Assembly: GCA_003550325.1 (NCBI GenBank)
Contig: QKWP01000704.1
Span: forward strand, 62,361 to 126,360
Origin: Gigaspora rosea
Taxonomy: Eukaryota; Glomeromycota; Glomeromycetes; Diversisporales; Gigasporaceae
Length of the DNA stretch: 64,000 bases
Reading direction: 5' to 3'
Shown here: piece after piece, positions 1 through 12,321 of the stretch
Position numbering within the stretch: the first letter of the stretch is position 1
Layout of the letters: every line of letters starts with the position of its first letter
Translations under genes and position numbers: made by a program
Notes under the pieces: generated by a model
Told to the model about the DNA's origin: nothing
Databases searched by the model: none
What the model saw: the letters and a program-made list of their open reading frames with translations, nothing else

Positions 1-33
1 AAAAAAAAAAAAACAAAACAAAACGTTCACTAA

Positions 34-199
34 GGGAAGTGCCATTTATTACATAATTTATTTTTATTAGGAGGTCATACCCCCTCCCCCTCTGTAATCT
101 AATTAGCAGCCAATAATAATTTTTATATATAATATATAGACATGATAGACTGCTAACCCCCTCCCCCCTCTCGAAATTACGTAATAAACGGTACTTCCC
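34..199. mobile_element. PIF/Harbinger-like MITE
   Basis: A 166-bp non-coding element. Its ends are inverted copies (GGGAAGTGCCATTTATTAC on the left, imperfect complement on the right), flanked on both sides by TAA at 31-33 and 200-202. A 3-bp TWA duplication and GGG-rich ends are typical of PIF/Harbinger MITEs. The superfamily assignment is inference. Confidence 0.6.
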
Positions 200-202
200 T
201 AA

Positions 203-1354
203 TTCTCTATAAAAAAAAAAAAAAAAAATTTAAAGTTCAAAATTTCTTAACTCAATTTGATCCATAAGCTGCCAAGAATTATAAATATATATACCACAAA
301 TTGAGCTAAAAAACTTAAAAAAAAACACTATTTTGACCAATTTTTATCCTCTCTCCCTTTTACACTTCTCTCCTTTTTTACCCCTCTCTCCCTTTTTTTC
401 CCCTTTCTCCTTTTTACCCCTCTTTCTCTTTCACTCCTCACCCTTTTTACATGCCGGATTACTATTATAACCCAGATTTTTCATTAGCACATTTCAAATA
501 TAACATTTATAAAAATTACTTCCATTAGCATTCTTTAAAATATACCTATTTTGCCATTTAGCGGGTTTCAAATATAACCTTTTTCTCCAATACCTACTTT
601 TCAAATATATCCTTTTTTGAAAAACGGCCCTCCATTAGCTATTTTTCAACTATGATCTTACATAGATTATTCGGGGTCCTGTCGACAAGATCGATTAACT
701 TAGTAAAAAAATATATTTCCTTGGGCGAACGTAGCATTTACATATATAGTAATTTACATAATGATTTGCATCACATTACACTATGATCATGCATCTGATG
801 ACTGGCAGATCATCAATTAATAATATTATTATAGATGCTTTTATAATATGATAATAAGTTTATAGATAAGACATATTAAAATCACAGCGGTTTCTTATTA
901 GAATGATAGTTGTGTAAGATAGTATAGTATAACATATTAGAGATTTGAGTATATATAGGATTAGATATAGGATTTGTAGAATTAGATATAAAATTAGACG
1001 TAGAATTAAATATATATAGATTATTAAGATTCTGTAAATAAATGAAAATAAATACTATGAAAAGATCAATAATTCCGATTTAAATTAATAAATACATGCT
1101 TGCTTATTTAACAGTAATATTTAATAGCATTTTTTTAAGCTTTAGCTATAAATTTTAATAGATTTTAATTAAATTTCATTTTTTTATTTTTAAAAAATTT
1201 ACAATTTGATATTTTTCATATGATAAAAATTTACCATACAATTTTAATTGGCTAAACTAATATACGTGATCAGATCATCATTTTTTTATTTGGGGAATAT
1301 CTAATAAAGGTTGCGATCGGTCAAATTTTTTGTGATTGGTCATTGATTGAACAT
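203..1354. other. AT-rich non-coding stretch with pyrimidine tract
   Basis: No gene is visible. Positions about 345-447 are a C/T-rich low-complexity run on the plus strand. The rest is AT-rich unique-looking sequence without open frames. Confidence 0.6.
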
Positions 1355-1640
1355 TAGGGTTCCGCAATTTGATTTGATATTCAAATATTTGAATCAAATA
1401 TTTGATCAAATTCAAATTCAAATTTGACTATATTTGATTTGATCAAATTTAAATATGGCCAAATTTGATTTGATTTGACAAATATTTGATTTGATTTGAA
1501 AATTACTATTAAAAATTCAAATTCAAATCAAATTCAAATTCAAATATTTGAATCAAATCAAATTCAAATCAGGATCAATTTGATTTGATCAAATTCAAAT
1601 TGATCCAATATTTGATTTGATTTGAATTTGAGGAACCCTA
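1355..1640. mobile_element. hAT-type MITE, ATTTGA-rich (copy 1)
   Basis: Bounded by TAGGGTTCC and its inverted complement. The flanks are TTGAACAT (1347-1354) and TCGAACAT (1641-1648), an 8-bp target duplication with one mismatch that fits the hAT pattern nTnnnnAn. The interior is almost entirely alternating ATTTGA/TCAAAT words, so it folds on itself. A related longer copy lies at 36380-37185. Confidence 0.7.
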
Positions 1641-2263
1641 TCGAACATGTACAAGATAAATTGATCAATAATCGATTATGTGCTTTGATCGGTCAAAATC
1701 ATTTGATCGGTCAAAATCGGTTGATCGATTATAATCAATCATGTATTTTGATTGGTCAATATGCTTAATCGGTCAAATTGTTAGATCGGTCATAATTTAT
1801 GACCGATTATATTATATATTAAATTTGTATATTACTATAATTGAAGTTATTTTCTAGCTAATTAAAAGTCAAGATTATGTGTTTGTAACTCTTTAGTAGG
1901 AAAATGGTGGTATAGCCCTAAATTAATGGTATCATAATTTAACTTTGCCTTTTTATAACTTATTATATAATAAGTTATTATGCTTTAATGCTTTTGATTA
2001 GTCATATATATATACTGTGATCAAAATATTAAGACTAATATATCAGTGAGCAAGTTATGATCAGAAATGTCATCACAATTTAACAATTGTTTCTCGCGAT
2101 ATTATTCTCGTTCAGATCATATTAACACTTTCTTTATTAGACATTATAAAAATAGCAATAGCAAACTTATTTAAAAAAACTTAGAAAAGAACTTATAAGA
2201 AACTTTTTTTATTAACCAGGATGGCAAAGAGATAATATTCACAGTATATTTTTAATAAAGTAG
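1641..2263. other. Non-coding, GATCGGTCA-type low-complexity repeats
   Basis: Positions about 1655-1810 carry many diverged copies of TTGATCGGTCAAAAT and CGATTATAATCAATC words. Similar words recur near 4640-4910, 32930-33000 and 35040-35190. No gene is visible. Confidence 0.5.
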
Positions 2264-2445
2264 CAAGTTAGATCCCATCTTATGGTGTAGTGCATTCAAC
2301 TCATTACATACAATATCAAATTTTTTTTTACAATAGCGAGTTCAAGCCCACACTATGCTGAATTTAGTACACACAACACATAAAGTAGTGGGTTCAAGCC
2401 CACACTTTGGTGCGGTACATTCAACTCATTATGTATAACAACTAT
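2264..2445. repeat. Three degenerate ~58-bp tandem units
   Basis: Three consecutive units share words such as GTTCAAGCCCACACT and CATTCAACTCATTA. GTTCAAGCCC resembles a tRNA B box, but no matching cloverleaf or A box at proper spacing could be drawn. A SINE origin is possible but unproven. Confidence 0.4.
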
Positions 2446-2469
2446 CAGGGTGCTAGGTGCAATAAATAA

Positions 2470-3345
2470 GAGAGGGTAGGAGAGCTAGGAGCCAGCTTAT
2501 AATTAGGCATCGAAGAGAACAAGTGATAAAACAAGCAAAGTAAAAAAGCACTAAAATTTACTATATATTCCCAGAAAAAGAAACAAAAAAAAAACAAAAA
2601 TTGGAAACTGTTATACTTAGAAGAGTGACAAAAATCAAGTGATTTTTTAGGTGGGTAAAAAAAAGTTGAAATTATATATAAGAACCTGACTATATATATA
2701 TTAAAAAAGAGGGAGAAAGATAGGCCTCTGATAAAAAATAATCAGATGATTAATAACATAGCCCTTACTGGTATCTTTAATATAGTATTAGTTCCAATTT
2801 TAGGGTTCAAATCTCCATTTCCAGGTTTATTCATAATTCTGATAACTTATATAAGAAAGAAACTGTTAGGAAGTAAATGAAAAAAGAAAATCAAAAACAA
2901 GACTAGTATACGTATAGTACTAGTTCTACTTTCGGATTCAATTCTCATTTGCGAGCCCATTCTTAATTCTGGTATTCTACAAAAAAAGAAGAAAAAAAAC
3001 TATTAGAAGAATGAAAAAAAAGCCGAGAATGAATGCTTATCTTTTATACAATACCAGTGCTAGCTTTTAGATTCAAATCTCCATTTCTAGGTTCTATTAC
3101 AATTTTGGCAACCAACAAAAGAAAGAAACCATTAACAAGGGCATGAAAAAAAAAGCCAAAAACAAGAAAACTAGAAACTGCTATAGTATACTTATCTAGT
3201 TCTAGCTTCTGGGTCTAAAGCTCCATTCATGGCTTTAGCACATTTTCGGTAACCTATAAAGAACTATTAACAAAAGAAATCAAAAAAAAAGCTACAAACT
3301 AGCTTACTTATCTTATACCGGTTCTATTCTCTTCCGAGAATAAAT
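2470..3345. repeat. Degenerate ~150-bp tandem repeat, about four to five units
   Basis: Units share a TTCTAGCTTTTGGATTCAAA-type segment, CTCCATTTCTAGGTTC, an A-rich stretch with GAAAGAAACTATTA, and ACTAGAAACTGCTATAG. The first unit is split by the PIF/Harbinger-like MITE at 2620-2764, so the array predates that insertion. Confidence 0.55.
2620..2764 (+). mobile_element. PIF/Harbinger-like MITE, family P copy A
   Basis: A 145-bp element flanked by TTA at 2617-2619 and 2765-2767. The left end reads GAAGAGTGACAAAAATCA and the right end is the imperfect inverse. The same element with the same 3-bp duplication appears at 6352-6495, 34839-34980 and, in related form, 30421-30554, with an interrupted copy around 31.06-31.53 kb. 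Confidence 0.7.
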
Positions 3346-3531
3346 TTTGATTTTTAGTTATAAAGAAGTAAGCCAAAAATTTATACAAAAAGAAAACTAT
3401 GATCTTGAAAAATTTTTATAAATCAAAGATTAGTATATTAAATAAAAATTGACCCATAATCCGTTGGGTTAACCATTTTGCTTATTAGCAAATGCTGAAA
3501 ATGGTTTAATAACGTTTTTTTGATTTAATTA

Positions 3532-3886
3532 GCAATTCACGTAAGAACAGGACAAAAGTTGGGGATAAGTATTTATATAGTTTTAATAGTAATATGGAAT
3601 CCAATTTCCCAAAATTATATAGTAAAAAGACGGGTTTTTTTAAAATTCAAAATTTCAGCTCTTAGTAAAGTACCTTTTATTTTTAGAAAATTCTACTGGA
3701 CTTTTAATAAAAAGAAAGACAAATACCATATTTTTATGCCTATATAATTTAATTTTATATTATATTTAAACTATTAATACTTTATATTGTAGGCAAATTG
3801 GATTCCATCATTCGAAATGCTATAGTAAATTTGCTTATTTTTATTATATAAAATTTTATAAATTGTTCTGTTCTTACGTGAATTGC
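3532..3886. mobile_element. TIR element with TA flanks
   Basis: A 355-bp element ending in inverted copies of GCAATTCACGTAAGAACAG, flanked by TA on each side. A second, inner inverted pair (GGAATCCAATTT and its inverse) makes it a foldback. The short reading frame inside is not a gene. A Tc1/mariner-type MITE is likely. Confidence 0.6.
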
Positions 3887-3888
3887 TA

Positions 3889-5438
3889 AGTAAAGAATAA
3901 AATGTTTATTATAGGTCGCATTACGAAATCATACCTGATACAATACATATTTTTAAATTTTCGAAAAATTTTTCTAATTATTATGCCAGGTTCGATTTTG
4001 CTTGTAAAAAAATTTGCTAGTGCTTTTTTGGTTTTGTCTGTTTTGTAGTGCAAATATATGGCTACGTGATAATTTTTTAAGTGCAATTATCTTTATAATC
4101 TCTGTCATATGCATATGCACTATAATCTCTATCACATGCTAATCTCTGTTGCATACATTATCGCTATTACCTTTTTCATATATGCCTCAATTTTATATAA
4201 GCCACAAATCAGGTTATTCTTGTTACTAGTGTTACTATTGTCAACACATAGAGCTAGTGGTTTTTTGTGAAGCAGGTGAGTAGCACAGTAAAATTTTCGA
4301 CATAACATGCATTTTCAAATTATTCCTATCTTATGCATGTATAGTTCTTCTGTTACGCTAAATACAAAGAACCTTAAAGTATTAGCCTGAATTTCGTTAT
4401 ACTGAAAAAAAGAAAATTTAATTTGTAAATAAACTAAATGCGTAAGACAAAAAAGTTAAAGTCGATTAATGCTTGCAGGCCAGTTTCAGAATTTCAGTAT
4501 AGTTTCGGATTGGTATAGTTTTGGTTTTTAGACAAGTTTAGGCCATAAAAATCATATCCGAAACTAGTTTTGGTTTCAGTTAATCTGAAACTATAAAGTT
4601 TCAGGCAGCATCATTAATATATAGTGCTGAAAATCTAATTGGTTATGCATATGATTAATCATGATCGATTAAAAGTTATGATCATTATAATTGATAAAAC
4701 TAACTTTTTGAAATCGATTATATGATATCAAGTTCGAATTTTTAATCATAATTGATTAACTTTATGATTGATCATAACTTTTGATCAATTATAATCAATC
4801 AAAAAGCTATGATTGATCATTGAGTTTAATTGATCATAATCGAACACAAACTTTCATGATCGATCATGACCAATTCAACCAAGCAATCGGTCATATCATA
4901 TTCGATCGCAACCTCTATGCTTCTAAAGCAGAGAAGTTACTTACAATATCTTTTATCAAATTAACTTTAGAGTTAAGAAGGTTTTCGTTCACTAATAATA
5001 GAAAAACAGGTTTTTTTCACAAAACAGCCAAATTATATCTAGTACAAATCAAGGGTGGCACCAATTAAAGGGGTATCTAAGATAAGTAGCACGAAGTACT
5101 ACCTATAGTATTTCTATATAAAAAGGGCATGCCTATAGGCATGAAGGGCATGCCATGACTTAGGGCATGTCCTTGAAGGCATGCCTAATTTTTTATTTGT
5201 ACCTCGAACTCTAAGTAAGAAGTTCGATCTGTAAAATTGAACTTATCACTAAATATTGATATAATTATAGCCAATTTCAAACCCACTTTTTGATTATTGC
5301 TAATTTGATCATAAGTAGTTGATTATATGCTTTAAAAAATACACATGCATGTACAATACAGAATAATGATATATGTGTTTAAACAAAACAATATATGGGA
5401 TGGTTATTTAATAGTTGTATAGTATAGCTATTAGTTTA
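3889..5438. other. Non-coding AT-rich stretch
   Basis: No gene can be supported. Positions 4640-4910 are built from diverged ATGATTGATCATAA/AATCAATC words. Positions about 5125-5190 contain four GGCATG(C/T)C-like words in about 65 bp. The 82-codon open frame over 4820-5068 lies partly in the first repeat and is not convincing. Confidence 0.5.
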
Positions 5439-5439
5439 T

Positions 5440-6000
5440 AATTTTTAGAAGTATATTTAAAACAGGTTTAAAAATAATAGTTAAAAACATATTTGTTTTA
5501 AGCATGTTTAAAGATAGCATTTAAAAGTATATTTGTTTTGAGCAATTTTTTGTATTAATATCCCAAATATCAAAATTCCAAATGTACTAAATTCCAATAT
5601 ACTAAATCTCAAAAGATAAATTAAAATACCAAAAATTTATAATTATGAATCTTTTTTCAGATTAGTTCTTTTAAGATTTAGTACATTAGAATTTAGTACA
5701 ATTAGAATTTTGATATTCAGAATATTAAAAAATTAACAAGCAAACTATAAAAGTTTATGCTTTAAATCTGCTCAAGCAAGTTTAATATAAGCATTTTAAC
5801 ACTTCGAGTTTAAAGCATGTTTGTTTAAGCATGTTTACTTGAAGCAGATTTAAAGCATATTTGCTTGGAGCAGGTTTAAAGCATTAAAAGCATATTTGCT
5901 TATAAGCAATGCTTAAAAATTTATAAGCAAACTGTAAAAGTTTGTACTTTGAACCTGCTTGAGCAGGTTTTATATAAGCATTTTAATATCTCTATTAAAA
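5440..6000. repeat. AAGCATGTTTGCTT-type repeat cluster
   Basis: Many diverged copies of TTTAAAGCATATTTGCTT and of AGCAAACTATAAAAGTTT occur in both orientations. Two larger segments (about 5735-5800 and 5925-5990) repeat each other almost base for base. Confidence 0.5.
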
Positions 6001-6139
6001 ATATATCAAATTGGTAGATTTATTTTTATTTTTCTTAAAATTTGAAGAATAGATGTATAATTTTAGATTTTTGATCAAAAAAGTCAAATTTAAGTATCTT
6101 TTTTTCAAAATTCAAGTAAAATAAATAAATACTACTAAT

Positions 6140-6346
6140 TTAATGTATTTTTAGACTTTAAACAAGTTTATCTAGTAAATTAAATTAGAATTAATTAGTA
6201 AAATTTTATAAATAATAAGATTATATAGAATTTTATTAATAAAATTTTATAAAATCTTATGATTCACAATATTTTACCAATTAATTCTAACTTATTGCAC
6301 TAGGTAAACTTGTTTAGAGCCTAAAAATATATTAAATTGGTAGTAT
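6140..6346. repeat. Imperfect inverted repeat
   Basis: Two ~85-bp arms face each other around about 6240. They share AATTTAATGTATTTTTAG, TAAACAAGTTTA and TTAGAATTAATTAGTAAAAT with scattered mismatches. It is non-coding and MITE-like, and abuts the family P element that starts at 6352. Confidence 0.5.
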
Positions 6347-6351
6347 AGTTA

Positions 6352-6495
6352 GGGGAGTAACAAAAATCAGGTGATTTTTTAGGGGGGTAAAAAAAGTTGA
6401 AATTATATATAAGAACCTGACTATTTATATATTAAAGAAGAGGGAAGGGGGTAGGCCTCTGATAAAAAATAATCAGGTGATTAATGATACTGCCC
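6352..6495 (+). mobile_element. PIF/Harbinger-like MITE, family P copy B
   Basis: A 144-bp element flanked by TTA at 6349-6351 and 6496-6498. The left end reads GGGGAGTAACAAAAATCAGG; the right end is an imperfect inverse ending in TGCCC. It is closely similar to copy A across its whole length. Confidence 0.75.
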
Positions 6496-6660
6496 TTATC
6501 TCTTTATATAATCACATAGTTGGGCATACTTTAATGTAGTGATTATAAAGAGATATGTTTTATAAAAGTACTTCTATATAAGTACAAATTATAATTAATA
6601 TAAAAAAAAGTGATTTAATAGTATTTTAAAAATTTAATATATGATTGTAGATAGTTGCTA

Positions 6661-6760
6661 TAGTTGGACCTCTATAAATGTATCTCCTTTAAATGCATAA
6701 CCTCTTTAAATGCATATTAATTATCTGGCTCATTAATAGGTTTAATAAATAAATATATAA
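6661..6760 (+). mobile_element. Fragment of pogo/Tc1-like MITE
   Basis: TAGTTGGACCTCTATAAATG followed by repeated TTTAAATGCAT words matches the ends of the elements at 36421-36771 and 43746-43946. No matching right end is visible, so this is a partial or eroded copy. Confidence 0.4.
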
Positions 6761-6925
6761 TCTTTATTCTGCAAATGCATACTATTTTTTTAGCTCATCT
6801 ATGCAGTAAGAAATTAACTAATTAAAATTAGCTAAATATTTGTAAAAATTTTATATAAGGTATGTATTATACAATTTAATTGGTAATAATACTATATAAT
6901 ATTTTCTATATAGTATTTTATAAAT

Positions 6926-7974
6926 GGGAAAATAAATTTGTTGCACCCGCGACATGTTGCACCCTGCTTCGACCAATCAAATTGCACGATTTTATAAGCA
7001 AAAAATTTTATTTTTTAAAAATTTAAAATTGTATAGTGCAAGACACTTAAAGACTACATTTTCATAATTTGTCCCATTTTCAAAAATTTCATATTGAAAG
7101 TTGATATTTTTTTGATTTCTTGTATTCTGATTGGTCAAAAATTAATTAATAAAAAATATTTTAAAAATAATTTTAAAAATAATTTTAAAATTAGCCAATA
7201 ACAAGAAGCCAAAACATGTAACTTGTCACATTTTTGGTTAAATTTCTACGTATCATATAAAAATACTATATTTTTAAAGCTATATATTTTGAAAAGTTAT
7301 TAAAACTTTTTAAAAAATAAGGCCGTTAAATTGTAATAAATTGATTTAGCTATAAAATAGTGGCTTCCTTTTTAAAATATCTTTTTTAAATAATAAGTTA
7401 TTAGCTTTTAAAGTTTGTGTAGTCTTTAAGTGTCGCGCACTGTACTTAATAAAGTGTAAAATATATCTAAAATAGAGCATTATATAACGTAAAATTTTAT
7501 TCTGAACAAATTTTTCTAAGTCGTAAAGATAAGGTTGTCTTAGTAAAAAAAAACATTTTATAAGAATAATCAAAATTTTCCAAAGTTAGCACATATAAAA
7601 CTTTTTTTTACTAAAACAATCTACCTTTTTAACTTAGAAAAACTTGTTTAGCGTAAAATTTTACATGTAATACTTAAATGTAAATATAGATTATATTAGT
7701 AAAAAAAACGTTTTATATGTACTAATGATCGAAAATTTTGATTTTTCTTATAAAACATTATTTTTACTAAAATAATCTATCTTTATGACTTGAAAAGGTT
7801 GTTCAGAATAAAATTTTACATTATATGCTTTGACATCGCTTATTTATTTTTACATTTTACTAGTAAAATTTTTAATTTTTAAAACTTAAAATTTTTTGTC
7901 TACAAAATCGTGCGATTTGATTGGTCGGAATCAGGGGGTGCGACATGTCGCGGGTGCGACAAATTTCTATTCCC
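6926..7974. mobile_element. Non-autonomous MULE-type element with 9-bp duplication
   Basis: A 1,049-bp element flanked by identical TTTATAAAT at 6917-6925 and 7975-7983. Its ends are long inverted repeats (about 90 bp) sharing TTGCACCCGCGACATGTTGC and GACCAATCAAATTGCACGAT with few differences. The interior holds three further diverged inverted blocks (AAACATTTTATAAG and ACTAAAACAATCTACC words). It has no credible coding sequence. A 9-bp duplication and long TIRs are the MULE hallmark. Confidence 0.75.
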
Positions 7975-7983
7975 TTTATAAAT

Positions 7984-9560
7984 AATTAAAATTGAAATTA
8001 TAAATATTATTTGTATTAATAACCCAGAATCTTAATTATAATTTTTTTAATGAATTAAAATATGCAACAGAAGTACTAGTAGTACCCCTATTTTTGCTTG
8101 TAAATAATATTAATTTAGTAAATATTTAATTAAAAATTTTTTATTATAAAATATTTTGATAGATTTTGGATTATAATTTTATTGCTTATACAGTACAAGA
8201 ATTTTTAAATTAGCAACTGAAAACTAATAAGTTTTAAACTTTATAAAAAAATAAAAAATATAATTAAAAGAAAATTTTTCTATAAAAATATATAAAAAAA
8301 ACAAGCAAAACAAAACTACAGAGTTTATTTTTTAATATAGCAAAATTTTATAATATAATTTTTTTTTAAAGTTATTAATAAGAGCACTAATATTTATTAG
8401 ATAATATTTAGAGTATGGGGATCAAGCAAAATCTTACCTTTTAGTTAAATTTAATTAGCTAAAATTTTATATATAAATATAGTAAATAAATATTAGATAA
8501 TAAATGTTAACACCCTAAAATCAAAATTTGGCCACATATATATATGTAAAAAATAACAAAATTTTAAAAATATAATAAAATTTAAAAAAACATACAAATT
8601 TTTAAGATATTAGCCAATCAAAATTTAGTATTTGTTCTCAAATTTGGACACTTTTAAAAAAAGTTGTTTGGTTTAAAGATTTTTGCACTATAGTAGCCAC
8701 CAATTGTTAATTCTAAAGAGCACTTTTTAACAATTCAAGGAGCCAATAAGAAAATAAAAAGCTATAAAAACCGGTCATATTTGGGTACTTTTTTAGAATA
8801 TTTCTTTATTGAAATTTGAATAGTTATTATAGCAATTTCAATACTATATAATTTTGGTATATGCTTATATTCTTGTAATAAAAATAAGATTTGTCAAAAA
8901 TATATATATATAATTTTATTGCTTAAATTTTTTAAATTTTTAAATAAAAATCCAGATTGGCAAGTAAAAATATAAAATATATGTTGAGAACCAATTAATC
9001 CAGTTTGTATAGCTTTATTAATTTATTTAAAAACCTTTCTCGACCATCTGTAATTAAAATGTTTTTAGAAAAAATAAATTCTACTATATGTATTGTAAAA
9101 AATTTATGAAATTTAGATCATAATAATTATTACAATTATATGATCTTAATTTATTTAACAAATATTACTAAGAAAAAATTTTTATATTTTCCAGTTGAAT
9201 AAAAGTACTTTACTAAGCAAAGCTATAATCTATGTTATAGTATGAAGTGTAAAACACCTATTTAAATCTGCTATTGCTATAATTTTAACTCATAATAATA
9301 ATAATATCAAATATGAACTTGGTATAGTACGAATCTTAAATTGGGTAATTCATACCCTCATACTGAATCTGGATTCTCAAATTAATATCAGTGATTATTT
9401 GGTTCGATTTTCAGTATTATCTATATTATCTGAGTATCAATATGGCACATATCTTTGGATTGCGAATAATATTACTCATCACATGAATGATTCATCGGTT
9501 AAGTGTTTTTTTAGCTAACCTGCAATTCATGTAAATTTCACTAATTCAGTACTTAATATT
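7984..9560. other. Non-coding AT-rich stretch
   Basis: Very AT-rich, without open frames or clear repeat structure. I see nothing that can be annotated. Confidence 0.5.
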
Positions 9561-9629
9561 GACTATAATAAATGTATTTATTGTCCAGAGCGTAGTGGAG
9601 GACTCTTCTTTTCTAATTAATAGCCAAAT

Positions 9630-9900
9630 TTTGTCTGTCTGTTTGCCCATGTGATTTGTTTGTACTACATAATTACTCAATTGCATAACTATATGACTGT
9701 ACGTACTAGAGCTCAAACTTGAATTTTGTTTGTTTGTCTGCTCATGTGATTTGTACTACATGATCTACTCAATTGTATTGCTATATGACCATACGTACTA
9801 AAGCTCAGACTTGAATTTTGTCTATCTGGTTGTCATGTGATTTGTGCTACATGATCTACCCAATTGTATTGCCATGTGACCATATATCCAGCTTTGGACA
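9630..9900 (+). repeat. ~92-bp minisatellite, just under three units
   Basis: Three consecutive units share CATGTGATTTGTACTACATG, CTCAATTGTATTGCTATATG, CATACGTACTA and AGCTCAGACTTGAATTTTG with point differences. The last unit is truncated. Confidence 0.65.
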
Positions 9901-10137
9901 TATAACAGTTCCTGTTAATCTAGTATAAAATAAAAATTATTTAAAAGTTTATTAAAGTAGATATGCCTAATTCGGTACACCAAAGTTCTACAATAAATAC
10001 TATGTGATATATCAATCAGAATTGAATAATTTTGGTACTATTTGATTTATCTTATTGAAACAAATTGAATAACACCAAAATTATACAAATTTGATTATTC
10101 AACTATAAGATATTACATTTTAACGATTATCTTATAT

Positions 10138-12093
10138 GGGCGTTATTTTTTGGTGCAGGGTGCACTGTGTGTGGGGTCCGAAAATCTGGGTTGGATACAT
10201 CGGACCACCTCGGAATCATGGTCGGTCAAATCGGAATATCGACCTAATGCCCTATAAGAAAAGTGGTTCGGGGTATAGCACAGGAAATCATTGTATATGC
10301 ACGGGATAGTACAGATAATGTGGCACACATATGCACGTTTTACGGATTGGCACAGTTAAAAATAACACGGACACTACGGTAATGGGTGGCACATTATATC
10401 ACATCAGAATGGCACGCATTAGATAGCACGTTGTACGTGATGGCATGTTTTCATTTCATGGAATGGCACTTGTCATTTCTCGGAGTACAATAAGAGCGAA
10501 GGCGATTTTTTTTCAAAAAAAATTGCAATATCTTAAAAACTTGCAAGTAAGCCTTTCTGGATATCTTAAGGAAAAAGATTTCTTGCAAGATTTTACACAT
10601 TTACAGCAACTTTAGTTTTCAGATATGTACATACTTCAACTATTATTAGGTCCTCTTTTAACAAAATTTCTATTGAAAATGGACCACAAATTTATATTTA
10701 CTTACCCGGTCCATTCATGTGCCATCAGCTCAGTGACAAATGGCTTAGTAAACTGCTGCAAAAGGCACGGACAATTCACGTTAAATTGGCATGGATAATA
10801 CAGATCAACACTGTCCGCCAATTTACATGCCAACTTGAGCCATGTACATGCAAATCTGGCCCATAGCACGTATCACTCGACCACGTGCCTATACAATGTT
10901 TTCCCATACGATCCCAGACCACTTTTTTGTAATACTTTTTTGAACTAACAAAAAGTTTTTTGAGCGATTTTACTATATAACAACCTAAACCCAAACCCTA
11001 AATGAGCACTCACCCTAACCTTAATTTAACATAATAATCTTTTGTAATTTTATTGAATCCATTATGCCAAATTACAAACTTAATCGTATCTACTGGAGCA
11101 TTATTCGGCCAATTTTAACAGGTGCTCCAGGAATTATGAAAATAGCTATAAGCAGTATATAGCCTCTTCCATAGTTTCCAATCGTTTAATATATCGAAAG
11201 AAAGCTTAGTAAAAGCGTTAATTAACAAAAACAAAACAACCCAAAAGTTACAGTACTTACCCGAAAAACCAATCTAATTCGTATAGTCGTCCTTTTAATT
11301 AAGCCTAATATTGGCTTCATGAACGTCTTGTTCTTGAGGTAAATATCAACACCATTATAACCTCTTGTTATTAGCAACATTAGCCATATTCTAATACTAA
11401 CTACACAACCAACCCTAATACAGATACACATAACCTAACCACAAGCCCAACTATACTAACCCAACTAACTAAAAAAAATGCGTCTAACCTAACATCGTAC
11501 AAGAAACACTATCAGTAAAAGGATACTCCAAGAAACAATATCAGAAAACAAATGACTCCAAAATATAACGACACCAAATAACGATGAAACCAGCAAAACA
11601 ACAGCTCCAAAGAACACAATACCAGAGAACATGCAGCTCTAAAGTGCAAAACGATAACTTCTCAGAACGACAAAACTAGCGAAACGACGGCTCCGAAATG
11701 CAACAATACTAATGAAACGATAACTCCAAAGAGCGACGGCACCAGAGAAATGGCAGCTCCAAAAAACGACCACCAAAGAGCAAAGTTATCTAAAAAAGTA
11801 CTGTAAACAGATTAGTAAAAAATAAACACTCCAAAAAGCTTAATACTAATGAAGTGACGACTCCAAAGAGTGACGAGACCAGAGAAACAGCGTCTCCAAA
11901 AATGATGAGCAACCACCAAAGAGCGATATAAACGGATTAGTAAAAAAGTAAAAAAAAATAATATAAACATAAATCTATACTTATCTTGTAGATCTGTATA
12001 ACCAGAATATAAACAAATCAATTTGTTGATCATTACTTTTGATGACATCATACCCCGCACACGGTGCACCCCCGCACCAAAAATAATTATCCC
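10138..12093. mobile_element. TIR element with degenerate tandem-repeat interior
   Basis: The ends are inverted copies: GGGCGTTATTTTTTGGTGCA on the left, complement of GGGATAATTATTTTTGGTGC on the right, followed by shared GGGTGCAC and GTGTGNGGGGT. No clean target duplication was found. The left half has diverged ATGGCACG words. The right half (about 11500-11960) has degenerate tandem units of the type AGCTCCAAAGAGCGACG and CACCAGAGAAACGGC. The short open frames inside are by-products of these repeats. Confidence 0.6.
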
Positions 12094-12321
12094 TTAAAAA
12101 TATAGTTCAATTTTGGCACAGTGCCTAATTTAGCGCACTAAAGATTACTAATGATATTTTGTAAACCATTAATCCAAATTATACAATTTTAGTACCATTT
12201 GATTTGTCACAATAAGACAATTTAGATAGTATTAATAGTTCACAAGATATCATTATTTAATTATAATAACTTGTGTAAAACAAAATTTGAAATTAATATA
12301 AAATCATCAATAACTTTTAAA

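Noticed and set aside
2388-2410. Possible tRNA gene around a B-box-like word
   Set aside because: No acceptor stem, anticodon arm or correctly spaced A box could be drawn.
7346-7573. 75-residue minus frame
   Set aside because: Inside the foldback interior of the 6926-7974 element, low-complexity, no homology-like features.
10143-12069. Several short minus frames (61-85 residues)
   Set aside because: All fall in the TIR element with degenerate repeats. Composition follows the repeats and no domain is visible.
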